From NCBI RefSeq assembly GCF_900091455.1, contig NZ_LT607412.1, positions 6,448,001 to 6,512,000 on the forward strand: a DNA stretch of 64,000 nucleotides, read 5' to 3'. Origin of the DNA: Micromonospora coriariae. Lineage in GTDB: Bacteria > Actinomycetota > Actinomycetes > Mycobacteriales > Micromonosporaceae. Each line of letters starts with the position of its first letter. The stretch's first letter is position 1. Below the pieces are notes generated by a model that saw only the letters and a program-made list of their open reading frames with translations, had not been told where the DNA came from and did no database searches. Below, in pieces: positions 7,431 to 16,166 of this stretch. The translations under genes were made by a program, and so were the position numbers.

Positions 7431-8732
7431 TCAGCGGGACCGGGCCGCGACCTCGGGTGAGGTGCTCTCCAGCGGGACCGCGTTCGCCGGGACCAGGCCC
7501 AGCTGTGCCGCCTGCCGGGCGAGCGTGGCGTCCAGCGCCCAGTCGGCGCTGACCCTCGTCCGGTTCCCCGGCATCGCCATCAGGTGGTACGCGCGGGTGA
7601 CCGCCTTCGCGGGCAGCCCGGCCAGCGGCACGTGCAACGGGTTCGCCGCCGCGGCCTTGCCGCCCAGGTCGACCACCCAGCCCAGGTCGTGGTGCTTGTA
7701 CGGCTTGCGCTGGCCGAACCCGTAGGACGCGGCGATGTTGTGCGCCACGCGTTTGCCCTGCCGCTGGGCGTGCTGGGCGGTCATCGTGCAGATCTGGCCG
7801 GGGCGGGTCAGGTCGGGCACCGCTGCGGCGTCGCCGCAGGCGTACACCTCGGGGTAACCGGGGACGGTGAGGAACTCGTCGACCACCAGACGGCCCTTCT
7901 CGGTGCGCAGGCCCAGCTCGCTGACGAACGGGTCGGGGCGCACCCCCACACACCACACCAGCGTGCAGGTCGGCACGTAGTCGCCGTCGGTGAGCTTCAC
8001 CCCGTCGGCGGTCGCCTCGGCCACCGAGGTGCCCATCCGCACGTCCACCCCGCGCCGGTCGAGCACCTTCTGCGCGGTCTGCGACATCCGCTTGTCCAGC
8101 TCGGGCAGCACCCGGGGGGCGATGTCGAGCAGCATCCAGCGGGGACGGACCGTGAGCCGGGGCCGCTGGGCCTGCAACGCGTCGGTGAACAACTGCCCGT
8201 GCGCGGCGACCTCGGTGCCGGTGTAGCCCGCGCCGACCACCACGAAGGTTGACCGGGCACGCTGCTCGGCCGGGTCCTCGGCCTGCTCGGCCAACTCGAT
8301 CTGGCGGATCACGTGGTCGTGCAGGTAGACCGCCTCGGGCAGGCCACGGAAGCCGTGCGCGTACTCGGTCACCCCGGGGATGGGCAGCAGCTTGTTGACG
8401 CTGCCCACGGCGAGCACGAGCCGGTCGTACGCCAGCCGGTTCTTGTCCCCCTCCGGCTGGGTGAAGCCGACCCAGCGGTTCTGCAGGTCCACGTGGTCCG
8501 CCTCGCCGATCACGACCCGCACGCCCTTGAGCGTCCCGGTCAGCGGCACGGCGATCCGCTTGGGCTCGACCACGCCGGCGGCCACCTCGGGCAGCAGCGG
8601 CAGGTAGAGGAAGTAGTCGGTGGAGTTCAGCAGCACGATCTCGGCCCGGTCCCGGGCGAGGCGGCTCAACGTCTTCGCCGCGTGGTACCCGGCGAACCCG
8701 GCTCCCACGACCACCACACGAGGTTTCGTCAT
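7431..8732 (-). CDS. Type II NADH dehydrogenase-like FAD oxidoreductase
   Basis: A 433-aa flavoprotein of the NDH-2 family, which passes electrons from NADH to quinone without pumping protons. The FAD-binding VVVVGAGFAGYHAAK is at residues 6-20; the second dinucleotide-binding fold has VVVGAGYTGTEVAA near 170; the second FAD motif is EVYACGDAAAVPD near 305, followed by TMTAQHAQRQG. A C-terminal amphipathic region (about 355-400) would attach it to the inner leaflet. The ATG at 8732 is preceded by GGGAAACGG. The debranching gene lies 41 nt upstream on the same strand, so co-transcription is possible though functionally unrelated. Confidence 0.88.
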   Translation of the reverse strand: MTKPRVVVVGAGFAGYHAAKTLSRLARDRAEIVLLNSTDYFLYLPLLPEVAAGVVEPKRIAVPLTGTLKGVRVVIGEADHVDLQNRWVGFTQPEGDKNRLAYDRLVLAVGSVNKLLPIPGVTEYAHGFRGLPEAVYLHDHVIRQIELAEQAEDPAEQRARSTFVVVGAGYTGTEVAAHGQLFTDALQAQRPRLTVRPRWMLLDIAPRVLPELDKRMSQTAQKVLDRRGVDVRMGTSVAEATADGVKLTDGDYVPTCTLVWCVGVRPDPFVSELGLRTEKGRLVVDEFLTVPGYPEVYACGDAAAVPDLTRPGQICTMTAQHAQRQGKRVAHNIAASYGFGQRKPYKHHDLGWVVDLGGKAAAANPLHVPLAGLPAKAVTRAYHLMAMPGNRTRVSADWALDATLARQAAQLGLVPANAVPLESTSPEVAARSR

Positions 8733-8773
8733 TGCGGGCCGTTTCCCGCAGCAGCCCGGGACAAACGTCAAAC

Positions 8774-10930
8774 TCAGCTCGGCTGGAGCCGGAGGTGACC
8801 GCTGGTGCCCACCGCCTCCAGCCCCCACTCCTGGCCGAAGGCCCGCACACGATCGGCCGTGATCCGGCCCAGTTCGGCCGGGATGTCCGGGTCCAGCAAC
8901 AAGCGCCCCTGCTCCGGGTTGAGCCCCAGCATCGCGCGGATCAGGGCCAGCGGGGCGCCGGCCGCCCACGCCTGCGGGCTGCACGCGGTCGGGAACGGCA
9001 CGGCGAACACCATCCGCTCCCGCGCGAAACCGCTGAGCGCCTCGGGCAGCCGATGACCGAACTGCTCCGCCGCCTCGAACAGCGCCAGACTGATCCGGTT
9101 CGCCTCGGCCCGGTAGCCGTAGCGGGCCAGGCCGAGCACCGCTATCGAGTTGTCGTGCGGCCAGACCGTGCCGAGGTGGTAGCCGACGGCGTTGTACAGC
9201 GACTCCTCGCGGGACAGCGTGCGGATGCCCCAACCGGAGAACATGTCCGGCGACATGAGCTGGCGCACCACGGCGTCGGCCCGCTCCGATGGCACGATCC
9301 CGCTCCACAGCAGGTGACCCATGTTCGAGGTCTTGGAGTCCACCCGGTTCTTGTCTCCGTCCAGGGCGACGGCGTAGTAGCCGCCCCGCTCCTCGATCCA
9401 GAAGTCCCGGTTGAAGCGCTCGTACAGGGTGCCGGCCTCGTCGCGCAGCCGCATCGCCAGCGCGGGATTGTCCAACGGCCCGTCGAACAGCTCGGCCAGC
9501 CGCAGCTTCGCGTCGTAGGTGTAGCCCTGCAGGTCACAGGTGGCCAGAGGGAGCACCGGGATCCGGCCGTCGGCGAAGCAGACGCCGTCCGGGGAGTCCC
9601 GCCAGCACTGGTTTCCCAGCCCTTCCGGTGAGCGGGTGGCGTACTCGACGTACCCGTCGCCGTCCCGGTCGCCGTACACGTCGATCCAGTTCAGCGCGGC
9701 CAACGCGTTGTCCCGCAGGCGCTGGACGGTCTCGTCGTCACCGGTCCAGCGCCAGTACTCGGAGAGCAGGATCAGCCAGAGCTGGGTGGCGTCGGCGGTG
9801 CCGTAGTACGGCCCGTACGGCTTGAGCCCGCTGCGGGTCAGCTCACCGCTGCGCACCTCGTGCAGGATCTTGCCCGGCTGCTCGTCGGCGAAGTCGTCGC
9901 ACGTGTCGCCCTGCAGGCGGGCCAGCCCCAACAGGGCACCCCTGGCCAATGCCGGTCCCGCGACCAGCGTCTGGTAGGCGGTGATCAGCGTGTCGCGGCC
10001 GAAGACGGTGAGGAACCAGGGCAGTCCCGCGCCGGGCAGCATGATCCGCTGGCCCTTGACCTCCAGGTCCAGTCGCAGCGCCGAGATGTCGTCGCGGGAC
10101 TGGCGCACGGTCCGCTCCAGCGGCTGGTTGTCGCTGCGCAGCACGGCCCGGTCCTCGGTCCACCGGCGCAGCGGGTCGTCGGCCCGGCCATGGATGATGT
10201 CGGCGATGTCGCCCCGGACCGGCTCGACCACCCCCATCCCCGGCGGCAGCGGCACGTGCAGGTCCACCTGCCACTGCTCACGCGGGGGCAGGTACAGGTC
10301 CCAGACCAGCTCGTCCCCCTCGACGCGGTCCGCCGGCGCCTGGCAGCGCACCCTGGTCTCGGCCGAGAATCTCCCCTGCCCGTAGGAGAAGCACAGCTCG
10401 GCCCCATCGGCGGCGTGGTTGCGGACGATCTCCGCGGACCGGTCCCGGACCACCGACTTGACCTCGAACAGGTCGGCGAAGTCGGCGGCGACGGCCAGCC
10501 GCAGCTCCACCCGGACCGGCTCCGGCCGGAACGACCGCACCTCCACCCGCTCATGGAAGCCGTCGCCGACATAGCGCAGTCGTTCGACGCCCAGACTGTT
10601 CAGCGGCAGTCCGGGCAGCTCGGGGTTGGTGAGGACGTACTGCGCCGAGTAGTGCTCGATGGTTTCCGCGCGCAGCGCCAGCAGTTCGCTGCCGTTGACG
10701 GTCAGCGTCCAGCCGCTGATCAGCCGGGTGTCCAGGTGCACGAGCCCACCGATGCTGCCCGGCGGCACGTCCCCCCGCGAATTGGAGTACAGGAACGTGG
10801 GGCCACTGAGCACGGCCAGCGAGTCGGGCCCCAGCTCGGGCGGCATGGCGCGCTGGTCCCCGCCCTCCCCGGGCGCCTCCGGTCGCACTCCGGGAGTGGG
10901 ATCCGCGGGGGTCGCGCGCACGGCAGCCAT
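8774..10930 (-). CDS. Glycogen debranching-type glycoside hydrolase
   Basis: A 718-aa cytoplasmic protein. Residues about 35-230 form the N-terminal beta-sandwich of the amylo-alpha-1,6-glucosidase group (LSGPTFLYSNSRGDVPPG, GLVHLDTRLISGW); the C-terminal 430 residues form the six-hairpin alpha-barrel typical of GH15/GH63-like debranching enzymes (WFLTVFGRDTLITAYQTL, GDGYVEYATRSPEGLGNQCW, GYHLGTVWPHDNS). The likely role is hydrolysis of alpha-glucan branches or of a trehalose/glycogen-related substrate. I place the start at ATG 10930 because a TACCGT box lies 7 nt upstream; the in-frame ATG at 10957 would sit upstream of that box. Divergent from a secreted peptidase. Confidence 0.85.
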   Translation of the reverse strand: MAAVRATPADPTPGVRPEAPGEGGDQRAMPPELGPDSLAVLSGPTFLYSNSRGDVPPGSIGGLVHLDTRLISGWTLTVNGSELLALRAETIEHYSAQYVLTNPELPGLPLNSLGVERLRYVGDGFHERVEVRSFRPEPVRVELRLAVAADFADLFEVKSVVRDRSAEIVRNHAADGAELCFSYGQGRFSAETRVRCQAPADRVEGDELVWDLYLPPREQWQVDLHVPLPPGMGVVEPVRGDIADIIHGRADDPLRRWTEDRAVLRSDNQPLERTVRQSRDDISALRLDLEVKGQRIMLPGAGLPWFLTVFGRDTLITAYQTLVAGPALARGALLGLARLQGDTCDDFADEQPGKILHEVRSGELTRSGLKPYGPYYGTADATQLWLILLSEYWRWTGDDETVQRLRDNALAALNWIDVYGDRDGDGYVEYATRSPEGLGNQCWRDSPDGVCFADGRIPVLPLATCDLQGYTYDAKLRLAELFDGPLDNPALAMRLRDEAGTLYERFNRDFWIEERGGYYAVALDGDKNRVDSKTSNMGHLLWSGIVPSERADAVVRQLMSPDMFSGWGIRTLSREESLYNAVGYHLGTVWPHDNSIAVLGLARYGYRAEANRISLALFEAAEQFGHRLPEALSGFARERMVFAVPFPTACSPQAWAAGAPLALIRAMLGLNPEQGRLLLDPDIPAELGRITADRVRAFGQEWGLEAVGTSGHLRLQPS

Positions 10931-10937
10931 GGCACCC

Positions 10938-10943
10938 ACGGTA
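10938..10943 (-). promoter_or_regulatory. -10 box of a leaderless transcript
   Basis: On the minus strand TACCGT is followed by 7 nt and then the ATG at 10930, with no ribosome site between. It decides the start of the debranching gene. Confidence 0.5.
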
Positions 10944-11049
10944 GGAACGGGCGACACGAGGTGTCATCACCCGGTCCGGGTGAAAGCCCGCTGAACATCC
11001 ACGCCCGGCGATATGGACAGACGCCTCCATCGATGGGGAGGATGCCGGA

Positions 11050-12498
11050 ATGGGATCTGACGACACCGGCGCAAAGCCCACGAGGTCCACCCGCCGCACC
11101 TTCCTGTCCGCCTCCGCCGCCGCCACCGCGGCGACCGCCGCCACCGCGGCGGTGCCCGCGCTCGCCGCGCCGGCCACCGCCGACGCCCCGCCGTCCGGCC
11201 CGGGCCGCCCGGCACGCCCGCAACGGCCCGACCGCGAGCTGCGCGAAATGCTGCGCCAGGTCGATCCGCGCCGCATCGAGGCGATCGTCCGCCGGCTGGC
11301 CGCGTTCGGCACCCGGCACACCCTCTCCAGCCAGGACGACCCACAGCGGGGCATCGGCGCCGCCCGGGACTGGATCTTCGCCCGCCTCCAGGAGTACGCG
11401 GCGGCCTCCGGCGGCCGGATGACCGTGGAACTCCAGTCGTACATCCAGCAACCGGCTTCGCGGATCCCCACCGCGACCCGGATCACCAACGTGGTCGCCA
11501 CCCTGCGCGGGACGACCTCGCCGAACCGGACGTACGTGGTGACCGGCCACTACGACTCCCGGGTCACCGACGTGATGGACGCGGTCAGCGATGCGCCCGG
11601 CGCCGACGACGACGCCTCCGGCGTGGCCGTGGTCATGGAGCTGGCCCGGTTGATGGCCAGCCGGCCCACCGCCGCCACAGTCGTCTTCGCGGCGGTCGCC
11701 GCCGAGGAGCAGGGGCTGTACGGCTCGGCGTACCTGGCCCAGCAGCTCAAGGCGGCCGGTGCGGACGTGCAGGGCATGTTCAGCAACGACATCGTGGGCA
11801 GCAGCACGGCCGACGACGGTACCCGCGACCCGTACGCGGTGCGGCTGTTCGCCGAGGGCGTGCCGACGGCGGAGACCCCTGCGGAGGCGAGCACCCGGCA
11901 GTCCGTCGGCGGCGAGAACGACTCGCCTTCCCGGCAGCTCGCCCGGTTCGTTCGGGACGTGGCGGAGAACGCCACCACCGGAATGCGGGTACGGGTCATC
12001 TACCGGCGGGACCGCTACCTGCGCGGCAGCGACCACATCTCGTTCCTTCGCCAGGGTTGGCCGGCGGCGCGGTTCACCGAGCCGAACGAGGACTTCGCCC
12101 ACCAGCACCAGGACGTCCGGGTGCAGGACGGGCAGCAGTTCGGTGACCTGCCGGAGTTCTGCGACTTCGGGTACATCGCCCGGGTGGCCCGGGTCAACGG
12201 CGCGGCGCTGTGGTCGCTGGCCCAGGGGCCGGGCACGCCCAAGGGTGCCATCATCGTGACCACCGACCTGACCAACAACACGACTCTGCGCTGGCAGCGC
12301 GGAACCGAACCGGACCTGGCCGGCTACGAGGTGCTGTGGCGTGAGACCACGGCCGCCGAGTGGCAGCGAGTCATCCCGGTCGGTGACGTCACCGAGGTCA
12401 GCGTCGACCTGTCCAAGGACAACGTCTTCTTCGGCATCCGCGCCGTTGGCCGTGACGGCCTGCGCAGCCCTGTCGCGTTCCCCCGGCCGGGCAGCTGA
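11050..12498 (+). CDS. Tat-exported M28 family metallopeptidase with C-terminal fibronectin-like domain
   Basis: A 482-aa secreted aminopeptidase-type enzyme. The N terminus carries the twin-arginine motif STRRTFLSA (R15-R16) and an Ala-rich signal ending near AAPATADA, so export is by Tat. The two-zinc site is complete: H167 in TGHYDSR, D187 in PGADDDASG, E219/E220 in AAEEQGLYGS, D247 in SNDIVG, and a final His in FAHQHQDV. Residues about 395-480 form a fibronectin type III-like domain (LRWQRGTEPDLAGYEVLW). GGGGAG lies 9 nt before the ATG at 11050; an ATG at 11042 is in another frame. The role is extracellular peptide scavenging. Confidence 0.93.
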   Translation: MGSDDTGAKPTRSTRRTFLSASAAATAATAATAAVPALAAPATADAPPSGPGRPARPQRPDRELREMLRQVDPRRIEAIVRRLAAFGTRHTLSSQDDPQRGIGAARDWIFARLQEYAAASGGRMTVELQSYIQQPASRIPTATRITNVVATLRGTTSPNRTYVVTGHYDSRVTDVMDAVSDAPGADDDASGVAVVMELARLMASRPTAATVVFAAVAAEEQGLYGSAYLAQQLKAAGADVQGMFSNDIVGSSTADDGTRDPYAVRLFAEGVPTAETPAEASTRQSVGGENDSPSRQLARFVRDVAENATTGMRVRVIYRRDRYLRGSDHISFLRQGWPAARFTEPNEDFAHQHQDVRVQDGQQFGDLPEFCDFGYIARVARVNGAALWSLAQGPGTPKGAIIVTTDLTNNTTLRWQRGTEPDLAGYEVLWRETTAAEWQRVIPVGDVTEVSVDLSKDNVFFGIRAVGRDGLRSPVAFPRPGS

Positions 12499-12670
12499 GC
12501 GGCGGGGGCGGCCGGGGCGGACCGTTCGATCGTCCCGGTCGTCCCCTTGGCGGCCTGGCGTCCACTGAATTCACAATGTCGAAACCCGGCGCCGGCAACT
12601 TCGGGTCGAACCCACCGCGGCTCGGCGGCTGCACAGCCGAGCAGGCCCCGCCAGCGCCCACCGGCTCGCC

Positions 12671-12698
12671 GCCGGGCCCGCAGCGGAGCGGGCCCGGC
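12671..12698. terminator. Bidirectional hairpin between convergent genes
   Basis: A perfect 11-bp stem, GCCGGGCCCGC (12671-12681) with 12688-12698, encloses a 6-nt loop. It lies just before the stop codon of the convergent acetyltransferase gene. The rest of 12499-12705 holds no gene that I can support. Confidence 0.75.
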
Positions 12699-12705
12699 GG
12701 TCGTG

Positions 12706-13233
12706 TCAGCTCGCCGCCGGCGCCGTGATCGCCCAGCGCTCGTGGTCGCGCCACGCGCCGTCGATGAACAGGTAGTCCGGGGAGAAGCCCTCCAACCGGA
12801 AACCCAGCTTGCGGGCCACCCGCCGGGACGGCTCGTTGCCGGGTTGGATGTTCGCCTCCAGCCGGTGCAGCCCGAGCGCGTCGAACGCGTGGCCGATGAC
12901 CAGGGCGAGGCCCGCCGAGGCGTGCCCGGTGCCGCTGTACGGCTGGAACGCCGCGTATCCGAGGTAGCCGCCGCGCAGCGCGCCCAGCACGATCCCGCTG
13001 ATGTTCACGTAGCCGGCGATGTCGCCGCCGGCCCGGTCACAGATCAGGTAGCCGGAGCTGTCCCGGCGGCGGATCCGGCGCAGGTACCGGTCGTACTCCT
13101 CCGGGCTGTCCGGCGCGACCAGCCACGGGTGGTGCAGGTCCCGGCTGCGGCGCGCGGCGGCGATGAACTCCTTCGAGTCGGTGGGCCGGGGTCGGCGGAT
13201 CGCGGCGGGACCGCCGGTACGCAGGTATCTCAC
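12706..13233 (-). CDS. GNAT family N-acetyltransferase, RimJ/RimL type
   Basis: A 175-aa GNAT protein. The opening AAIRRPRPTDSKEF is typical of RimJ/RimL-like enzymes that acetylate alpha-amino groups of proteins or small amines. Strands 2-4 (YLICDRAGGDIAGYVNISGIV), the acetyl-CoA loop region (YSGTGHASAGLAL), and the closing LHRLEANIQPGNEPSRRVARKLGF motif, the best family signature, are all present. The start is GTG 13233; the longer in-frame ATG at 13272 has no supporting signal. It lies 46 nt after the LacI gene on the same strand. Confidence 0.88.
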   Translation of the reverse strand: MRYLRTGGPAAIRRPRPTDSKEFIAAARRSRDLHHPWLVAPDSPEEYDRYLRRIRRRDSSGYLICDRAGGDIAGYVNISGIVLGALRGGYLGYAAFQPYSGTGHASAGLALVIGHAFDALGLHRLEANIQPGNEPSRRVARKLGFRLEGFSPDYLFIDGAWRDHERWAITAPAAS

Positions 13234-13279
13234 GGCGGACCACTCTGACCGATCCACCCGGGCGCTGTCCAACCGTCGG

Positions 13280-14296
13280 TCAGCGCACCGTGGGCTCGGT
13301 GCTCTCCCGGGGGAGCACGGTGTGCGGCGCGGTGATCACGGCGACCGCCGCGTCCGGCTGGTCGATCCGGGCGGTGAGCCGGGCCACGGCCTCCCGGGCG
13401 AGGAACCCGGTGTCGATGGAGACGGTGCTCAGCGTGGGCCGGGAGTAGCGCCCCTCCTCGATGTCTCCGATGCCCATCACCGCGACGTCGGTGGGGACAC
13501 GCAGCCCGGCGTCGAAGGCCGCGCGCATCGCGCCGATGGCGAGGGGGTCGGAGTAGCAGAAGATGGCGTCCGGTCGGTCCGGCTGGGCGAGCAGGGCGCG
13601 GGCCGCACGGTAGCCGTCGGCCCGGCGGTGCCGCGACGCCGGCAGCAGGTGACCGGGTACTGCCGTCAGCCCGGCCCGGCGCAGCGCGCGGTGATGGCCG
13701 GCCGTGCGCGGCCTTGGCACGGCAACGGACTCCGTCGGGTACGCGCCGATCGCGGCGATCCGCCGGCGGCCGGCGCGCAGCAGGTGGGTGGTCGCGTCCT
13801 CGGCGGCCTGGGCGACGTCGACGCACACCTGGTCGCAGTGCCCGTCGCGGGTTTCGCCGCCGACCAGCACGACGGGACGCCCGGTGGCCGCCCACACCTC
13901 GACCAGTTCGGCCGGTGCGACGGGGCCGCTGACCAGCACGCCGTCCACCGGCATCGGACGGGCAGCGCTCAACGACGACCCCGGGCGCTCGTCGTCGGGC
14001 TCCACCTGTTCGATGATCACCCGGTAGCCCCGGCTCCCGGCCGCGCGGACGACCGCGCGCGCGAGGTCTGCCTGGCAGGGCGCCTCGGTGCCGGGCAGGA
14101 CGAGGGCGAGCACGCCGGTGCGGCCGGTGCGCAGGGTCCGGGCGAAAGCGTTCGGCCGGTAGCTCAGCTGGGCGACGGCGGTCTCGACCCGCCGGCGCAC
14201 CTCGGGGCTCACGTGGGGATAGCCGTTGATGACGTTGGAGACGGTCTTCACCGACACGTCAGCGAGCCGCGCCACGTCCTTGAGGGTGGAAGCCAC
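13280..14296 (-). CDS. LacI family transcriptional regulator
   Basis: A 338-aa repressor. The N-terminal helix-turn-helix and hinge are clear (TLKDVARLADVSVKTVSNV, residues about 4-24, then YRPNAFARTLRTGRTG). The effector-binding periplasmic-binding-protein-like domain runs to the end, with GVLVSGPV, VVLVGGE, and DAIFCYSDPLAIGAMRAA motifs. The GTG at 14296 is chosen because GGGGAGG lies 7 nt upstream; the in-frame ATG at 14317 has only an A/T stretch before it. No sugar-utilisation operon is adjacent. Instead the divergent gene encodes a CGNR zinc-finger regulator, and the space between holds a duplicated inverted repeat that either protein could bind. Confidence 0.93.
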   Translation of the reverse strand: MASTLKDVARLADVSVKTVSNVINGYPHVSPEVRRRVETAVAQLSYRPNAFARTLRTGRTGVLALVLPGTEAPCQADLARAVVRAAGSRGYRVIIEQVEPDDERPGSSLSAARPMPVDGVLVSGPVAPAELVEVWAATGRPVVLVGGETRDGHCDQVCVDVAQAAEDATTHLLRAGRRRIAAIGAYPTESVAVPRPRTAGHHRALRRAGLTAVPGHLLPASRHRRADGYRAARALLAQPDRPDAIFCYSDPLAIGAMRAAFDAGLRVPTDVAVMGIGDIEEGRYSRPTLSTVSIDTGFLAREAVARLTARIDQPDAAVAVITAPHTVLPRESTEPTVR

Positions 14297-14320
14297 GACC
14301 CGCCCTCCCCTGAACAAAAA

Positions 14321-14404
14321 TCACACCACCAAAGCTGTTTCACTGGTGTACTTCCGACCCTCGCAGGCGATTTCACACCTGTCAAGGCGCTACGGTGGTG
14401 TAAC
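14321..14404. promoter_or_regulatory. Two copies of a 27-bp inverted repeat, ACACC-N17-GGTGT
   Basis: The first copy spans 14323-14349 and the second 14375-14401. Both keep the same arms (TCACACC and GGTGTA) and exactly the same 17-nt spacing, and are offset by 52 bp, about five helical turns. They fill the divergent promoter region between the LacI and CGNR genes, and the second overlaps the probable -10 region of the CGNR gene. This looks like a cooperative operator for one of the two regulators. Confidence 0.7.
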
Positions 14405-14421
14405 TGGCAAGGAGGTGGTCG

Positions 14422-15003
14422 GTGGACGACGACGCTGGGGTGCCGGCCGCCGTACGGCTCGTCCGGGACTTCGTGAACACCCTCGAGCCGCAGATCGACG
14501 ACGAGATGTTGACCAGCCCCGACCGGCTCCGCGACTGGTTCGTCGAGCGGGACCTGATGGCGGTGGACGCGCGCCTCGGGCCGGCGGACCTCGACGTGGC
14601 CGTGACGGTCCGGGAGGGCCTGCGCGCCGTGCTGCTCGGCCACGCCGGTCACCACGGCGACCCCACAGCGCTCGACCGGCTCAACCGGGCCCTGGCCGGT
14701 GTGCCCGTCACCCTGCGCTTCACCGACGACGGGCACCGCCTGGTCGCCGCCGGCAGCGCTCCCCTGGACCGGGCGCTTGCCGGGCTGGTCGACGCGATCC
14801 GCGTGTGCGGCGAGGATGGCACCTGGCCGAGGCTCAAGGTCTGCGCCCGCGACACCTGCCGCTGGGCCTACTACGACGCCTCCCGCAACCAGGCCCGCCG
14901 TTGGTGCTCGATGGCCGGCTGCGGCAACTACATCAAGATGAAGCGGGCGTACGCCGTCCGCACCGGCCGCACCCGCGCGGTCCGCGACGGCGGGAGCGGG
15001 TAG
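14422..15003 (+). CDS. CGNR zinc-finger (ABATE domain) protein, putative stress regulator
   Basis: A 193-aa protein. Residues about 8-130 form the ABATE domain (FVNTLEPQIDDEMLTSPDRL), and residues 141-172 the CGNR zinc finger with C141, C146, C162 and C167 and the basic RNQARRWCSMAGCGNY stretch. Such proteins are predicted transcription regulators that sense ligands through ABATE; few have been studied. The GTG start is preceded by AAGGAGG. It is divergent from the LacI gene across the paired inverted repeats, so one of the two proteins probably regulates the other. Confidence 0.9.
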   Translation: MDDDAGVPAAVRLVRDFVNTLEPQIDDEMLTSPDRLRDWFVERDLMAVDARLGPADLDVAVTVREGLRAVLLGHAGHHGDPTALDRLNRALAGVPVTLRFTDDGHRLVAAGSAPLDRALAGLVDAIRVCGEDGTWPRLKVCARDTCRWAYYDASRNQARRWCSMAGCGNYIKMKRAYAVRTGRTRAVRDGGSG

Positions 15004-15054
15004 GGCTCGCGCCCCCGTACCGCGGCGGCCTTCTGGGCAACGTCGACCGTTCCG

Positions 15055-15348
15055 TCACAGCGGGCCGGGCTGGGTCTGCTCCAGCGGCATCGGGACCTGG
15101 AGGAAGGTGGTGCCGCGCATGTCCAGCCAGGCCCGGTCCGGTGCCCGAACCAGCCGCAGCATCACCGACTCACAGGACGGGCAGCGCGCGACCAGGCCCG
15201 GGGCGTGCGAGAACACGTGCAGGCTGGCCATCGGGCCGGTCATTCCGCAGTTCTCGCAGCGGCCCACAGCGGTGCTCAGGTCGACGGCGAACATCTCGCG
15301 CAGCGGGCCGTCGAGCATGTTGCCGTCCAGGTACGACATCTCGGTCAT
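15055..15348 (-). CDS. DUF6510-type small zinc-ribbon protein
   Basis: A 97-aa protein with two CxxC knuckles, C31/C34 (CENCG) and C56/C59 (CPSCE), arranged as a zinc ribbon or rubredoxin-like metal site, followed by a strand-rich end (VMLRLVRAP, WLDMRGTTFLQV). GGAGA precedes the ATG. It is the third gene after the molybdopterin oxidoreductase and flavin reductase genes on the same strand, 38 nt downstream of the latter. I infer a shared redox function, for instance as an electron carrier or maturation factor, but the sequence does not say whether it binds Zn or Fe. Confidence 0.75.
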   Translation of the reverse strand: MTEMSYLDGNMLDGPLREMFAVDLSTAVGRCENCGMTGPMASLHVFSHAPGLVARCPSCESVMLRLVRAPDRAWLDMRGTTFLQVPMPLEQTQPGPL

Positions 15349-15386
15349 CGGGTCTCCTCGACGTTGCGTGGGGCGGGCGGGTGCGG

Positions 15387-16166
15387 TCAGCCGGTGGGGC
15401 CGAAGCGTTCGGTCTTCACCCGCCGCGACGGGTGGCCCAACCCCACCAGCAGGTCGGCCACGGTCTCCACGAACCCGGTCGGGCCGCAGACGTAGGTGAG
15501 TGGTTCCAGGTCCGGCGGCCAGCCGTGGGTGTTGACGTCGGCCAGCCCGATCCGGTGCGGCTCACCACGCCATCCCTCGGGCGCCTCGCGGGTGTACACG
15601 TACGCCACGTCCAGCCCGAAGTCGTCGCGGACCCGGCGGCGCAACTCGTCGCCGTAGATCACGTCGCCGGGCGTGCGCACCGAGTAGAGCAGCCGGAACG
15701 GCACCTTGCTGCCGGCCGCCCGGCGAGCCCGGATCATCGCCATCAGCGGCACGATGCCGGAGCCACCGCCGAGCAGCTGCACCGGCGCGGTCTCCTCCGG
15801 TCGCCAGATGAACCAGCCACCGAGCGGGCCGCGGACCTCCACCGGGTCGCCCGGGCCGTAGACGTCGATCAGGTACGGCGACACCTCGCCGTCCGGCACC
15901 CGCTGCACGGTCACCTCGATGCGCGGCCCGCCCGGACCATCCACGACGGGCCCGGCCACCGAGTACGACCGGGCAGCCTGGTAGCCGTCCGGGGCGGTCA
16001 GCCGCAGGTCGACATGCTGCCCGGGCAGGTGCCCCGGCCAGTCCGGCACCTCCAGCACCAGGGTGTGCGCGCTGGGCGTCTCCACCCGGCGCTCCACCAG
16101 CCGGCCGACCTGCCAGCGGATCGGAGCACGCGCCGGGGTGCCCGTCGCGACCGCGCGCTCAGTCAC
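15387..16166 (-). CDS. FNR-type flavin/NAD(P)H oxidoreductase partner of a molybdoenzyme
   Basis: A 259-aa ferredoxin-reductase-like protein without a [2Fe-2S] domain. The FAD site has R66-S-Y-S69; the NAD(P)H domain has LLGGGSGIVPLMAM and YVCGPTGFVETV. The GTG start lies inside the 3' end of the molybdopterin gene with an 8-nt overlap, so production of the two proteins is coupled. The likely job is to pass electrons between NAD(P)H and the molybdenum enzyme, directly or through the small Cys-rich protein encoded next. Confidence 0.88.
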   Translation of the reverse strand: MTERAVATGTPARAPIRWQVGRLVERRVETPSAHTLVLEVPDWPGHLPGQHVDLRLTAPDGYQAARSYSVAGPVVDGPGGPRIEVTVQRVPDGEVSPYLIDVYGPGDPVEVRGPLGGWFIWRPEETAPVQLLGGGSGIVPLMAMIRARRAAGSKVPFRLLYSVRTPGDVIYGDELRRRVRDDFGLDVAYVYTREAPEGWRGEPHRIGLADVNTHGWPPDLEPLTYVCGPTGFVETVADLLVGLGHPSRRVKTERFGPTG

